Numbered from the stretch's first letter, positions 18,508 through 27,470 are shown. The stretch: DNA of 64,000 bases from SpSt-398 sp041752235 (GCA_041752235.1 JBGSHM010000007.1:1-64000); one strand, 5' to 3'. Numbers and translations: made by a program. Notes: generated from the sequence alone by a model not told the origin.

Positions 18508-19071
18508 TTATTTTCCCACCACCACTTTTGCGTGACGGAGAATCTTGTCTTTCAGGTAATACCCTTTTACCACCTCGTCCACTACTTTTCCTTTGAGGCT
18601 ATCATCGGGGGCGGGGATCTCCGTTATGGCTTCATGCAGGTCGGCATCAAAATCAGCATGCAAACAGTTCATGGGCTTGAGTCCCTTTGCGGTTAGTTTA
18701 TTTCGGAGTTTGGAAAAGATCAGTTGAACCCCTTCCTTGAACTGGTTAATATCGGCATCCTCATTGAATTGTCCTTCAGCCCGGGCACTGTCATCCAGTA
18801 CTTCCAGCAGGTCGGCAATCAGGTCCTTTGCTGCGGTTTGCACCAATTCATCCCTTTCGCGGATGGTCCGTTTCCGGTAATTGTCAAATTCGGCAGCCTG
18901 GCGCAGCAAGCGGTCACGCAGGTCAGCCAATTCCGCCTTGATTTTTTCCAATTCAGGCTCATCGGTTACCGGGTCGTTCAAGTGGGTACTGCCACTAATG
19001 TTCTCATCGGCATTGATATCAGGCCCGTTGTCTACGGGTATCTCCTTGTCTTTCAGTTCTTGTTCGGCCAT
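18508..19071 (-). CDS. grpE: Nucleotide exchange factor GrpE
   Basis: About 187 residues from ATG 19071; the frame is open to 19107 but that part overlaps the promoter. An acidic disordered N-terminus leads into the long coiled-coil helix (LEKIKAELADLRDRLLRQAAEFDNY, seen in segments) with the RKRTIRERDEL region, and the beta domain ends with VVKGYYLKDKILRHAKVVVGK. It releases ADP from DnaK. First gene of a grpE-dnaJ operon. Confidence 0.95.
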   Translation of the reverse strand: MAEQELKDKEIPVDNGPDINADENISGSTHLNDPVTDEPELEKIKAELADLRDRLLRQAAEFDNYRKRTIRERDELVQTAAKDLIADLLEVLDDSARAEGQFNEDADINQFKEGVQLIFSKLRNKLTAKGLKPMNCLHADFDADLHEAITEIPAPDDSLKGKVVDEVVKGYYLKDKILRHAKVVVGK

Positions 19072-19089
19072 TTTATGAAAAATTGATTG

Positions 19090-19119
19090 CAAAGGTAAGA
19101 CAGTCAATTATTTTGCCAA
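19090..19119 (-). promoter_or_regulatory. grpE-dnaJ promoter
   Basis: On the minus strand TTG (19117-19119), 19 bp, then TACCTTTG (19097-19090): an exact Bacteroidota -33/-7 pair with ideal spacing. Transcription would start near 19084, leaving a leader of about 13 nt before ATG 19071. No HrcA-type CIRCE repeat is seen. Confidence 0.75.
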
Positions 19120-19181
19120 CCATCTAAAAAGGGACAAAATGACGGGTTAGGATTTCAAGGCTAAAAAACCGGCCCGGGAAT

Positions 19182-19189
19182 TACCTTTG
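19182..19189 (+). promoter_or_regulatory. -7 box four bases before the RlmI-like gene
   Basis: TACCTTTG matches the consensus exactly and is followed by CGCC and then ATG 19194. A start of transcription 4-7 nt after the box would place it at the initiator codon, giving a leaderless mRNA. Confidence 0.6.
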
Positions 19190-19193
19190 CGCC

Positions 19194-20366
19194 ATGTCGA
19201 ACTTGTTCTTAAAGAGGAAGATAAGCCCACGGGTATGGAATGGGCATCCCTGGATATTTGGAAATGAAGTGGATAAGGTAGAGGGGGAGCCGGAAGACGG
19301 GAGCATCGTCACCGTTTATACCCATGACCGGAAATTCGTCGGGAAAGGCTATATCAATTCAAAGTCCCAGATCATGGTCAGGCTACTGACCCGGGACAAG
19401 ACGGCGGAGATCAATGAGGCCTATTTTCTCCAGGCCATTCGCCAGTGCTGGGAATACCGGAAAAAAACGGGGTACACCGAAAATTGCCGCCTCGTTTTTG
19501 GCGAAGCCGATTCCCTGCCCCAGTTGATCATCGATAAGTTCAATGATTATTTCGTGATCCAGACCATTGCCCTGGGAATGGACCGTTGGAAACCCGCCAT
19601 CGTTGCGGCTTTGGAGAAAATATTTCATCCCAAAGGCATTTATGAGCGAAATGATGTTCCCGTTCGCGAACTGGAAGGGATGACCCAGCAAAAGGGGTTC
19701 CTTTCTGCGCCTTTTGACCCCAAAATCATTATCCGGGAGAATGGATTGCAGTTTCATGTTGACCTGGAAAATGGGCAAAAGACCGGGTATTTCCTCGACC
19801 AGCAGGATAACCGCCGCGCTATACAACATATCGTGAAAGACGCCGATGTACTCGGGGCTTTCACGTATACCGGTACTTTTGAAATTCATGCTGCCCATTA
19901 TGGAGCCAAAAAAGTATTGGGATTGGATATTTCGGAAAATGCCGTGGCCCAGGCCAACCGCAATGCGGAATTGAATGGGGTTCAGGACCGCTGCCGTTTT
20001 GAAACGGCCAATGCCTTTGATGTGTTGAAACAATGGTCCAAAGAAGGCCGGCAACATGATGTTGTCATGCTCGATCCTCCAGCCTTTACCAAGAGCCGGG
20101 AAACCATACAAAAAGCCATCACCGGTTATAAAGAAATTAATCTTAGGGGTATGAAACTCGTGCGACCCGGCGGATTTTTGGTAACATCTTCCTGTACCAA
20201 CCTGGTCAACCCCGAGCTTTTCTTACAGATCATTGATATGGCGGCAAAGGATGCGCGCCGTCGTATTCGGCAGGTATGTTTTCAAACCCAATCTGCCGAT
20301 CACCCTGTGATCAGGGGGATCGATAGCACGGAGTATTTGAAGTTTTTGATTGTTGAAGTTGGATAG
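19194..20366 (+). CDS. Class I SAM-dependent rRNA methyltransferase, RlmI-like
   Basis: 390 residues. The N-terminal PUA domain (LKRKISPRVWNGHPWIFGNEV, in parts) is followed by a central domain (FGEADSLPQLIIDKF) and a methyltransferase domain with VLGAFTYTGTFEIHAA, VLGLDISENAVAQANRN, and the DPPAFTKSR motif, then SSCTNLV. This is the YccW/RlmI architecture, whose E. coli member makes m5C1962 in 23S rRNA; in Bacteroidota the target base is inferred only. It is divergent from grpE. Confidence 0.88.
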   Translation: MSNLFLKRKISPRVWNGHPWIFGNEVDKVEGEPEDGSIVTVYTHDRKFVGKGYINSKSQIMVRLLTRDKTAEINEAYFLQAIRQCWEYRKKTGYTENCRLVFGEADSLPQLIIDKFNDYFVIQTIALGMDRWKPAIVAALEKIFHPKGIYERNDVPVRELEGMTQQKGFLSAPFDPKIIIRENGLQFHVDLENGQKTGYFLDQQDNRRAIQHIVKDADVLGAFTYTGTFEIHAAHYGAKKVLGLDISENAVAQANRNAELNGVQDRCRFETANAFDVLKQWSKEGRQHDVVMLDPPAFTKSRETIQKAITGYKEINLRGMKLVRPGGFLVTSSCTNLVNPELFLQIIDMAAKDARRRIRQVCFQTQSADHPVIRGIDSTEYLKFLIVEVG

Positions 20367-20372
20367 GGGTTG

Positions 20373-20456
20373 AGCACCGCGAAGGCGCAAAGACGCCATG
20401 TTACGCAAAGCACATTAGCGCCCCTGGCGCCTTCGCGTCCTGGCGGTAAATCAAAG
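20373..20456. repeat. GCGTCTTGGCGGTTAA-family inverted repeat, copy 4
   Basis: Arms ACCGCGAAGGCGCAAAGACG and GCGCCTTCGCGTCCTGGCGG pair across a central GCCATGTTACGCAAAGCACAT-TAGC stretch. It fills the gap between two convergent genes and could serve as a bidirectional terminator, though it lacks a T tract. Confidence 0.8.
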
Positions 20457-20471
20457 TGTAAAAAAACGGTA

Positions 20472-20810
20472 TTATTTGCTAACCTGAAATTTCCCCGACT
20501 CCACGACCTTCCCATTCCCATCACGCAACTGGAAGATATATACACCGCGGGTAAAAGAAGAAAGATCGACCGTAGTACGCGTGGCCGTGATCTTGGTTTC
20601 ATACACCTGTTTGCCCAGGAAATTGATCACATAAAGATTCATGTTATTTCCGGTACCAGGCTGTATCTCAAAATTGATAAATGACGTAGCAGGGTTGGGA
20701 TAATACTTGATCACCCGGGGTCCTTCCTGGCCGGGCAAAGTACGGCTCTGCCCCTGTGAGGTGGTGGCAATAAGAAGGATGATGGACAGTATGGACAAAA
20801 TTCGTCTCAA
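20472..20810 (-). CDS. Small secreted protein made almost only of a T9SS sorting domain
   Basis: About 112 residues from TTG 20810. Signal peptide RRILSILSIILLIATTSQGQ, a 15-residue linker, then a complete type A T9SS domain: YYPNPATSFINFEI, LYVINFLGKQVYET, and RGVYIFQLRDGNGKVVESGK. There is no other cargo domain. The open frame reaches 20903 but the -7 box TAAATTTG (20823-20816) lies between, five bases before TTG 20810, so the short form is preferred. Such minimal sorting-domain proteins are common but unexplained. Confidence 0.8.
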   Translation of the reverse strand: MRRILSILSIILLIATTSQGQSRTLPGQEGPRVIKYYPNPATSFINFEIQPGTGNNMNLYVINFLGKQVYETKITATRTTVDLSSFTRGVYIFQLRDGNGKVVESGKFQVSK

Positions 20811-20815
20811 CGAAA

Positions 20816-20823
20816 CAAATTTA
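20816..20823 (-). promoter_or_regulatory. -7 box of the small T9SS protein
   Basis: TAAATTTG on the minus strand, an exact match, five bases before the proposed TTG start. It decides the start codon of the gene. Confidence 0.55.
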
Positions 20824-20934
20824 CTTTTATTTTCCCAAAATAGGCTGAATAAATTGTCCGGGCAACGTAAAACTACCAAGTAATATTTGGCCCTGAAAAT
20901 CAACTACTTATTTTAAAAAAGCTATGTTAAAATT

Positions 20935-21402
20935 TCATAGCCGGTTAAGAACCTCATGGATGGCCTCGAAGTTGGGAAGATCACCGGCACTCTCCAATAC
21001 CTCAGCATATTGAATCACTCCGTCCTTGTCAATAATAAACGCGGAACGTTTGGAAACACCTTTCATATCCAGGATCCAATCCTGATACAGGGTATCATAT
21101 TTCCCGGATACTTCTTTATTAAAATCGCTGAGCAACGGAAAATTGTATTGTTGCTCCTCCTTGAATTTAGCGAGGGTGAATACGGAATCAACTGAAATTC
21201 CCAGCACTTTTGCCTTCTCATGTTGGTAGCGGCCAATATTGTCACGGATGGAACAAAGCTCCTTGGTGCATACCCCGGTAAAAGCCTGGGGAAAAAATAG
21301 CAGGAGAACATTATTCCCTTTCAGGTCGGAAAGGGTGACCTTGTTTTTCTCAGAATCAAAAAGGCTGAAGTCGGGAGCAGGTTGGCCGGGTTGCAGGGGC
21401 AT
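20935..21402 (-). CDS. Peroxiredoxin (AhpC/TSA, AhpE/Bcp-like)
   Basis: 155 residues. Thioredoxin-fold peroxidase that reduces hydrogen peroxide and alkyl hydroperoxides. The peroxidatic Cys45 lies in FFPQAFTGVCTKELC, with a possible resolving Cys50. GKYDTLYQDW and KRSAFIIDKDGVIQY follow the usual pattern. No signal peptide, so cytoplasmic. It has no neighbour in an obvious operon. Confidence 0.9.
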   Translation of the reverse strand: MPLQPGQPAPDFSLFDSEKNKVTLSDLKGNNVLLLFFPQAFTGVCTKELCSIRDNIGRYQHEKAKVLGISVDSVFTLAKFKEEQQYNFPLLSDFNKEVSGKYDTLYQDWILDMKGVSKRSAFIIDKDGVIQYAEVLESAGDLPNFEAIHEVLNRL

Positions 21403-21464
21403 GATTTTTTTTTCTTTCTAACAATCGGCTGATAATTTGGTTCGGAGAATATTTTTTTTGCCCG

Positions 21465-21540
21465 GGGTTTTACCGCAAGGACGCGAAGGCGCAAGGGAAC
21501 GAAAAGATGGTCCTTGTGCCTTCGCGTCTTGGCGGTTAAG
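21465..21540. repeat. GCGTCTTGGCGGTTAA-family inverted repeat, copy 5
   Basis: Left arm TTTTACCGCAAGGACGCGAA-GGCGCAAGG and right arm CCTTGTGCCTTCGCGTCTTG-GCGGTTAAG are nearly perfect reverse complements around about 15 nt. It directly follows the stop of the PorP/SprF gene and precedes the peroxiredoxin gene. Confidence 0.85.
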
Positions 21541-21542
21541 CC

Positions 21543-22541
21543 TTAGAATCTCGGCGCATAGGGATTTGAATAACGCTCCGTTTTTTTGGTAAATGAGATG
21601 GACATCTCAAAACCACCTCTGCCCAAGGAAGATGGTTTGAGTTTGGATACGTTGGCGTCATAACTGAAACTGATGGCATAGGGAGGGTATTCCAGTTTCA
21701 ACACCGGGATCAACGCATCCTGCAACCGTATAAACGTCCCCAGGCTCAGCGTGTAATCCGGTTCATCCGGGTAGGGGCCTATTTTTAGGCCATACATCGC
21801 ACCCAATATGGTTTGTTTAAAGCTGCCCTGATGATAATGATCGCCTTGTATTTCTACAAAAGAGTATTCACCCACATTGAGTTTGAGTCCCCCGGAGAAG
21901 ACCCATTTGGGGTTAAGCTGCACACGCTTGTTCCGGTAAAAGGAATTCCCCGGCCGGTTAAAATGATGATAGGCCAGGCCCAGGTATAAGTTGCTTTCCG
22001 GATCATCCTTGATCTGGGTATTGAAACTGATGCCTGTGCTTCCATCCAGATAAGCGTAGGTTGGATCTGTGATATTTTCATTTATCCCCATTCCTTCAAA
22101 GGTGCTATTGGTAGTAACCTTGGTCAGGTCAATACTATGCTGTACCCATCCACCCATGAACCCGGCTGAGATATACATATTCCTTTCCACACTCAGCGAT
22201 TTGTGAAAGTTGATCGCCGGATAAAACATGAGCTTGGTATAGGAAACCGATCCTGCACGGTCGAAATATGATTGGAGTCCCACGGTGAGATAATCATCTC
22301 CCTGACCTACCAGTAGTTTGTACTCTGCATTAAGTGAACCGGTGCGATAGGCTTTTGTCACACTGTTCCATTGATCGCGATAGACACCCTGGATACGGAT
22401 ATCGCCCTCAAACAATCCCGCCAGCGCAGGGTTCCGCAGCAAGGGAGATTGATAGAATTGGGACAAATGAATATCCTGCCCCTCCACAAAGAGGGTTGTT
22501 GCCACAAGGCAAACCAGTGATATCATTTTTCTCCATCTCAT
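21543..22541 (-). CDS. PorP/SprF family T9SS outer-membrane protein (second module)
   Basis: 332 residues from ATG 22541 (ATG 22526 also fits the signal peptide). The mature start QDIHLSQFYQSPLLRNPALAG is the PorP/SprF signature, and the C-terminal strands (GRGGFEMSISFTKK) complete a barrel. Upstream on the same strand, 83 bp away, is a giant PKD/CHU_C protein, so this is inferred to be its dedicated secretion or anchoring partner, as SprF is for SprB. Confidence 0.88.
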   Translation of the reverse strand: MRWRKMISLVCLVATTLFVEGQDIHLSQFYQSPLLRNPALAGLFEGDIRIQGVYRDQWNSVTKAYRTGSLNAEYKLLVGQGDDYLTVGLQSYFDRAGSVSYTKLMFYPAINFHKSLSVERNMYISAGFMGGWVQHSIDLTKVTTNSTFEGMGINENITDPTYAYLDGSTGISFNTQIKDDPESNLYLGLAYHHFNRPGNSFYRNKRVQLNPKWVFSGGLKLNVGEYSFVEIQGDHYHQGSFKQTILGAMYGLKIGPYPDEPDYTLSLGTFIRLQDALIPVLKLEYPPYAISFSYDANVSKLKPSSLGRGGFEMSISFTKKTERYSNPYAPRF

Positions 22542-22555
22542 TTTTCAGTACATCT

Positions 22556-22616
22556 GTTTAATCCGTGAATTCCGTGAATTCCGTGAAATCTGTGTAATCC
22601 GTGTAATCCGTGATAT
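22556..22616 (-). repeat. ACGGATTAC-type tandem repeat between adhesin and PorP/SprF (second module)
   Basis: Read with the genes (minus strand) it gives ATCACGGATTACACGGATTA then CACAGATTTCACGGAATTCA: six to seven 9-bp units. It occupies most of the 83-bp gap between the two genes. The family and orientation match the repeat at 8141-8192 in the first module. Confidence 0.85.
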
Positions 22617-22624
22617 CATTACAA

Positions 22625-25600
22625 TCACTTAATCAAGGTAACATTCCCATCCATCTTAATCAACTCCCCATTTTGGCAATACACTTCCAATTGGTAAATA
22701 TAGACTCCCTCGCCGGCAGCTTGTCCTTTATAGAGACCATCCCATCCTTCTGCACTGGCATTGGGGGCAAAATTATTTTTCTCAAACACCACTTCGCCCC
22801 ATCGATTGAATATGCGTAGCACTTTTACCGTACCGATGCCTGTTCCTCGTGGGAAAAAGACATCATTTCGTCCATCATTGTTGGGCGAAAAGGTATTGGG
22901 TAAAAACACATTGGCATTTTCACATTTCACTTTGATCAGGATGGATCCTGTGCCTGCGCAGCCATTGCTATCCAAAAACTGAACATTGTAATTTGTGTTT
23001 GCTCCAGGACTTGCAAAGGGTTGCGGACAATCTATACAATCCAGGGTGGCTGTGGGCGTCCAGGCATAGCTGGTCATATTCCCGGAATACAAGGCCGGAA
23101 TTTGAATGGACTGTCCGGCATTGGTGGTTAATTCGGAAGGCATGGAAACCGTGGGCAATGGATGGATACGCAGGTTGCGTATAGCCGTATCCACACAACC
23201 ACTGCTGTTGGTCACGGTTAATGTGGCAGTAGCAGTACCCGGCGTTGAAAAAGTCTGGTTGCCGGGTGATTGACCATTGAAACTATTTCCGTTCGAGAAG
23301 ACCCACTGCCAGTTTAGTTGCGAGGTGTCTGCAACTTGTAAGATGCCATTCAATACCAACGGGGAAAACACACAGGCAGCCGTATCGCCGCCTATAGCGA
23401 TCTGTGGGCTGGCCACAACCCTGATCAGGCTGTCGATGCGAAGGGTATCCGTACACCCTTGTTGGGTTTGTACCGCCAGTGAAACGGCATAGATTCCCGG
23501 TGAAGCATAGAAATGCGAAGGCGCTGTGGCGGTAGAACTCCCGCCATCTCCAAAATCCCATTGGTATTGGGTGACCGGATCATTGGAGGTGGTACTATCA
23601 ATGAATTGAACGGTACCGCTGTCGCAATACAAACCATTCAAAATGCCAAAATTTGCTTCTGCCCCGGTGATATGGATCGTGTCCAGTCCGGATACAAGGA
23701 TCAAACAACCTGTTTGGTCCTCAAGAATGAGTTTAGGTACAAAACTCCCAAACGTATTATATACATGTGTCAGGGTAGGGGTATTGGTGGCCAGTGTTTG
23801 GCCGTCACCAAAATCCCAGATATAGGTCAATGGTCCATTGGTGGTTGCAATGAAATCCACCGATTGTGGTTTACAACCGGCAAATGGGGCATAGGCGATT
23901 CGGGTACCAATCGTATCGTAAAGCTGTACTGTTTTGAACAAGGTATCAAAACAGGTGCCGGCACTCTGAATGATCAGTCTTACCTGGTAGGTTCCAGGTG
24001 TAGAATAATAATGGGTGGGGTTTTGAACAGTGGACGTGGTCCCGTCTCCAAAATCCCAAGTTTGCGCATAGTAGTAGGTGGAATTGTTGGTAAACTTCAC
24101 TTCAAAAGGCGAGCAGGAACTGATCGAATCCTCCATTTGAAAATCTGCACGCGGCTCATCTACTGAAATATAGAGTGAGCGTACAAGTGAGTCGGCGCAT
24201 CCGTACTGATCGGTCACGGTCAATTTTACCGTATACTGCCCCGTATTGGCGTAACTATGTGGCGGTGCAGGAATGGCTTGAGTACTGGTATTGCCATCTC
24301 CAAAATCCCATAGATAGGTGATTCCATTTCCAATGGCATTTACATTAAAACGCACAGGTGAACCGGGACAGGTTTGGGGGGTGCTGGTTGAAAAGGTCAC
24401 AGAAGGGTCGGATGTCGTGATGTAGGATAAACGGGTTACTGTATCGCGGCAACCCGATTGATCGGTTACGACCAACTGAACACTAAATGTTCCCGTATCA
24501 GCATAAATATGTTGAAAAGGCGGACCGGTAAATGTTTGAATAGTACCGTCTCCAAAATTCCATTGCCATTGGGTAATGGGATTGACTCCATCGGTGGTTG
24601 ACTGATCCTGAAAATTGACCTGAAGTCCACGACATCCACCTGTTACCGTTGAAAGGAAAGCCGCAATTGGCCCGTTTACCCGGATAAAATTTGTTTTGAT
24701 AACGGTATCGAGACAACCATTTACATCAGCAGTGATCAACCGGATCGTGTAATTGCCCGCGCTTAAATAGGCATGATTCACGGTATCATTCCCCGTGAGG
24801 GTAGTGCCATCGCCCATGTTCCAGGTATAGGTGGAAATATTGGCATTATTTGTATTGGTGGCATGAAACAAAGCCGTTACTTCTTTACAAATTGGATTGG
24901 GGATCGCCACGAGATCCGGGTTTTCATTCAACACCCTTACCGGTTGGCTGTAGGTATGTTGACAAGCCCCATAAGTAACAGTAAGGGAAACAGTATAGGT
25001 ACCCAGACCTGGGAAACTATGGGAAGGGTTTTGCAGGGTGGAGGTTACCCCATCGCCAAAATCCCAGAGCCAGGTACTCGAGCTATCCGATCGGTCAGTG
25101 AAAATAAAATCGTTGCGCGAATCACAATCGATGGTATAGGTAAAGAATGCTTGTGGCGCCCGAATGACCACATAATCGGTACGGATAAGCGAATCAGGGC
25201 AGCCGCTATTACGCGCAACCAATTTAATCGTATAAACACCGGCTTGCGGATAGCTATATAGTGGATTAGGCTGGGTGGAAATATCTCCGTTGCCAAAATC
25301 CCATAAGAAGGCATCGGCGGGATTGGCCAATTCGGTGAATTGAACAGGCTGGTCAACACATGTTTCCAAGGGTGTGGCAGAAAAATTCACTGCAGGAGGG
25401 GTACCGGCTTTGACAGCACTTCCCAGCGTGAGTGTTTCGGTACATCCGGTGCTGGTGGTGATGGTGAGACTGACCGTGTAATTTCCCAATACAGTGTAGG
25501 TATGGGAAGGAGTGGCCAGCGTAGAAGTGCCTCCGTCTCCAAAGGTCCATAGATAGGAAGTAATCGCATCCACGGTTGTGATATTAGCGGAGAAATTCAC

Positions 25601-26971
25601 CGCAAAAGGAATACAACCCTGTACAGGCAGATCTGGGAAGGAGATCACCGGTTTTAATACCTGGATATATTGAGATCGGGTAAGCGTATCGCTACACCCG
25701 GTGCCATTGGTTACAATAAGCGTGACCGTATAGGAGCCATAACTGGTATAGGTATGCGAAGGATTCTGTAAGGTCGAACTGTTACCATCTCCAAAATCCC
25801 AGGCCCAGGAAACAGCTCCGCCGGTAGAAATATCCTGAAAATTCACGGTGAGGGGTGGTTGGCAACTAGCTGTTATTGGTGCCGTAAAATTAGCTACAGG
25901 AAATGGAACCACGGTAATATCCTTGGTGATCGAATCCTGGCAATTGGGAAAATTGTTTATCAGTTTTACTGTGTAAGTACCTGCCGCCGCATAGGCTTTG
26001 GTGGGGCTTTGGGCAGTGGATGTACCTCCGTCGCCAAAATCCCATACCGACCCCTGGGGTACGGGATTAGAAATATTCAAAAATTGAACTGATTCATTGA
26101 TGCAAATGCTATCCGCCACTGAGAAATCTGTCGAAATATTGTCGATCACCACCGCGGACCCACGGAAAAAACTATCAATACAACCCAGGCTGCTGGTAGC
26201 AATCAATAACACATCATAGTTCCCAGGGTTGGTATAGGTATGTACCGGGTTGGTTTGGGTAGAAACATTGCCATCTCCAAAACTCCAGGAATAGGTCAAT
26301 ACACCGGGGCCGGTAGACAGATTATTAAAACTAATGTCTACCGGTGGTTGACACACATTGGGACTGGAATTGGTGAAATTGGCATCTACTCCTGGGCTGA
26401 CCTGTATGTATTGTGGTTTATTGAGTGTACGACTACAGCCCTTATCATTGGTGACACGCAGGGTGACCGAATAATTTCCGGTGAGGTTATAGGTATGGGA
26501 GGGATTCTGTTGGGTAGATACGGCCCCATCCCCAAAACTCCAGTCCCAACTCAGGTTTGTATTCCCCGCACCAGGCTGTGATTGATCTGTGAATTGGGTT
26601 CTCAACGGATAACACCCCACAGAATCAACACCGATAAATTGTACACTTGGTGCCTCATATACGGTAATATAGGCTGTGCGGGTAAGGGTATTAAATCCGG
26701 CTGCATTAGTAGCTGTGAGCACGACCGTATAAGTTCCGGGGTTAAAGAAAGTCGTGGTGGGGTTTTGTGCGGAGGAAGTAGCTCCGGTACCAAAATCCCA
26801 TGCCCAACTGGTTGGGGTATTGGTTGACAGGTCAGTAAAGTTGACTACCAGAGGCGAACAACCCGATAGAGGGGTGGCCGTGAAATTGGCCAATGGCGCC
26901 TGTGCCTTTGCCTGGGCATGGAAGAGAAGGATAAATATTCCCCAGATCCAGTATTGTCTTTTCAGTCCCAA
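22625..26971 (-). CDS. Giant multi-PKD gliding-type surface adhesin with CHU_C terminus
   Basis: 1448 residues. Signal peptide about 1-24 (WGIFILLFHAQAKAQ). Residues 28-1330 consist of roughly 15 PKD domains of 85-95 residues, each with a WDFGDG-like motif (WDFGTG, WSFGDG, WDFGNG, WNMGDG and a degenerate VFSNGNSF in the last) and a TYTVKLTVTD-like strand; most carry a Cys pair position. A short region (ALYSGNMTSYAWTPTATLDC) precedes the CHU_C type B sorting domain (NTFSPNNDGRNDVFF, IFNRWGEVVFE). It is an SprB-like candidate adhesin exported by T9SS. At DNA level the repeats give a ~270-bp period. Confidence 0.9.
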   Translation of the reverse strand: MGLKRQYWIWGIFILLFHAQAKAQAPLANFTATPLSGCSPLVVNFTDLSTNTPTSWAWDFGTGATSSAQNPTTTFFNPGTYTVVLTATNAAGFNTLTRTAYITVYEAPSVQFIGVDSVGCYPLRTQFTDQSQPGAGNTNLSWDWSFGDGAVSTQQNPSHTYNLTGNYSVTLRVTNDKGCSRTLNKPQYIQVSPGVDANFTNSSPNVCQPPVDISFNNLSTGPGVLTYSWSFGDGNVSTQTNPVHTYTNPGNYDVLLIATSSLGCIDSFFRGSAVVIDNISTDFSVADSICINESVQFLNISNPVPQGSVWDFGDGGTSTAQSPTKAYAAAGTYTVKLINNFPNCQDSITKDITVVPFPVANFTAPITASCQPPLTVNFQDISTGGAVSWAWDFGDGNSSTLQNPSHTYTSYGSYTVTLIVTNGTGCSDTLTRSQYIQVLKPVISFPDLPVQGCIPFAVNFSANITTVDAITSYLWTFGDGGTSTLATPSHTYTVLGNYTVSLTITTSTGCTETLTLGSAVKAGTPPAVNFSATPLETCVDQPVQFTELANPADAFLWDFGNGDISTQPNPLYSYPQAGVYTIKLVARNSGCPDSLIRTDYVVIRAPQAFFTYTIDCDSRNDFIFTDRSDSSSTWLWDFGDGVTSTLQNPSHSFPGLGTYTVSLTVTYGACQHTYSQPVRVLNENPDLVAIPNPICKEVTALFHATNTNNANISTYTWNMGDGTTLTGNDTVNHAYLSAGNYTIRLITADVNGCLDTVIKTNFIRVNGPIAAFLSTVTGGCRGLQVNFQDQSTTDGVNPITQWQWNFGDGTIQTFTGPPFQHIYADTGTFSVQLVVTDQSGCRDTVTRLSYITTSDPSVTFSTSTPQTCPGSPVRFNVNAIGNGITYLWDFGDGNTSTQAIPAPPHSYANTGQYTVKLTVTDQYGCADSLVRSLYISVDEPRADFQMEDSISSCSPFEVKFTNNSTYYYAQTWDFGDGTTSTVQNPTHYYSTPGTYQVRLIIQSAGTCFDTLFKTVQLYDTIGTRIAYAPFAGCKPQSVDFIATTNGPLTYIWDFGDGQTLATNTPTLTHVYNTFGSFVPKLILEDQTGCLILVSGLDTIHITGAEANFGILNGLYCDSGTVQFIDSTTSNDPVTQYQWDFGDGGSSTATAPSHFYASPGIYAVSLAVQTQQGCTDTLRIDSLIRVVASPQIAIGGDTAACVFSPLVLNGILQVADTSQLNWQWVFSNGNSFNGQSPGNQTFSTPGTATATLTVTNSSGCVDTAIRNLRIHPLPTVSMPSELTTNAGQSIQIPALYSGNMTSYAWTPTATLDCIDCPQPFASPGANTNYNVQFLDSNGCAGTGSILIKVKCENANVFLPNTFSPNNDGRNDVFFPRGTGIGTVKVLRIFNRWGEVVFEKNNFAPNASAEGWDGLYKGQAAGEGVYIYQLEVYCQNGELIKMDGNVTLIK

Positions 26972-27003
26972 GTTATTGAAAGAGTCATTGTTTTCATACT
27001 AAA

Positions 27004-27049
27004 AGCTAAAGGCTAACAGCTAATAGCTATTAGCTGTTAGCCTTTAGCT
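27004..27049. repeat. Perfect 46-bp palindrome (GCTAATAGCTATTAGC core), copy 1
   Basis: Arms 27004-27026 and 27027-27049 are exact reverse complements with no loop: AGCTAAAGGCTAACAGCTAA-TAG facing its complement. It lies between the multi-PKD gene and the lipoprotein gene; a second palindrome of the same length and core is at 27537-27582. Confidence 0.95.
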
Positions 27050-27059
27050 CTTAATTCAA

Positions 27060-27470
27060 TTATTGTTTATCAAGCCGCAGTGTCTTCGTCTGCCCACCCG
27101 CATTATTATTCGCTTCCACAAAGGTCCAACCATTGTCCGTCACGGTCCATACCCCGGTCAATAAACCTACGGGGTCAGTAGCGCTTGTAAAGGTGGCGGT
27201 GATGGTTTGATTACTGGTATTTCCCTCCCAGGTGCCTGTGGTTTCTACACTGCCATTTTTAATGGCATCCACGGTCCGGTTGGCATAAAATTGAAACTTA
27301 TAGGGGGAGAAGTCACTGGTCTTGTTCGTACTATTATGAACAAATTGGGTGACCACCCATTGTCCATTGGTCATGGCCAGTACGATAAGGTCTTCCGGCA
27401 CATCTTCCGGATCCCTCTTGCACCCGGATAGGAGGAGCAGGAAGGAGGAGCAAAGCAAGAGTATCTTCAT
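27060..27470 (-). CDS. Lipocalin-like lipoprotein, unknown function
   Basis: 136 residues. A lipoprotein signal peptide ends in the lipobox LLSGC with Cys17, followed by an acidic KRDPEDVPED stretch. The rest resembles the lipocalin-like small barrels of Bacteroidota: NGQWVVTQFVHN, YKFQFYANRTVDA, GTWEGNTSNQTITATF and a closing GWTFVEANNNAG-KTLRL. No function is known. It has no co-directional operon partner within 100 bp and is bracketed by two perfect 46-bp palindromes. Confidence 0.75.
   Translation of the reverse strand: MKILLLCSSFLLLLSGCKRDPEDVPEDLIVLAMTNGQWVVTQFVHNSTNKTSDFSPYKFQFYANRTVDAIKNGSVETTGTWEGNTSNQTITATFTSATDPVGLLTGVWTVTDNGWTFVEANNNAGGQTKTLRLDKQ

Noticed and set aside
20373..21540. 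GCGG-family hairpins as ordinary rho-independent terminators
   Set aside because: None of the six has a T tract directly after the stem, and several precede genes instead of following them.
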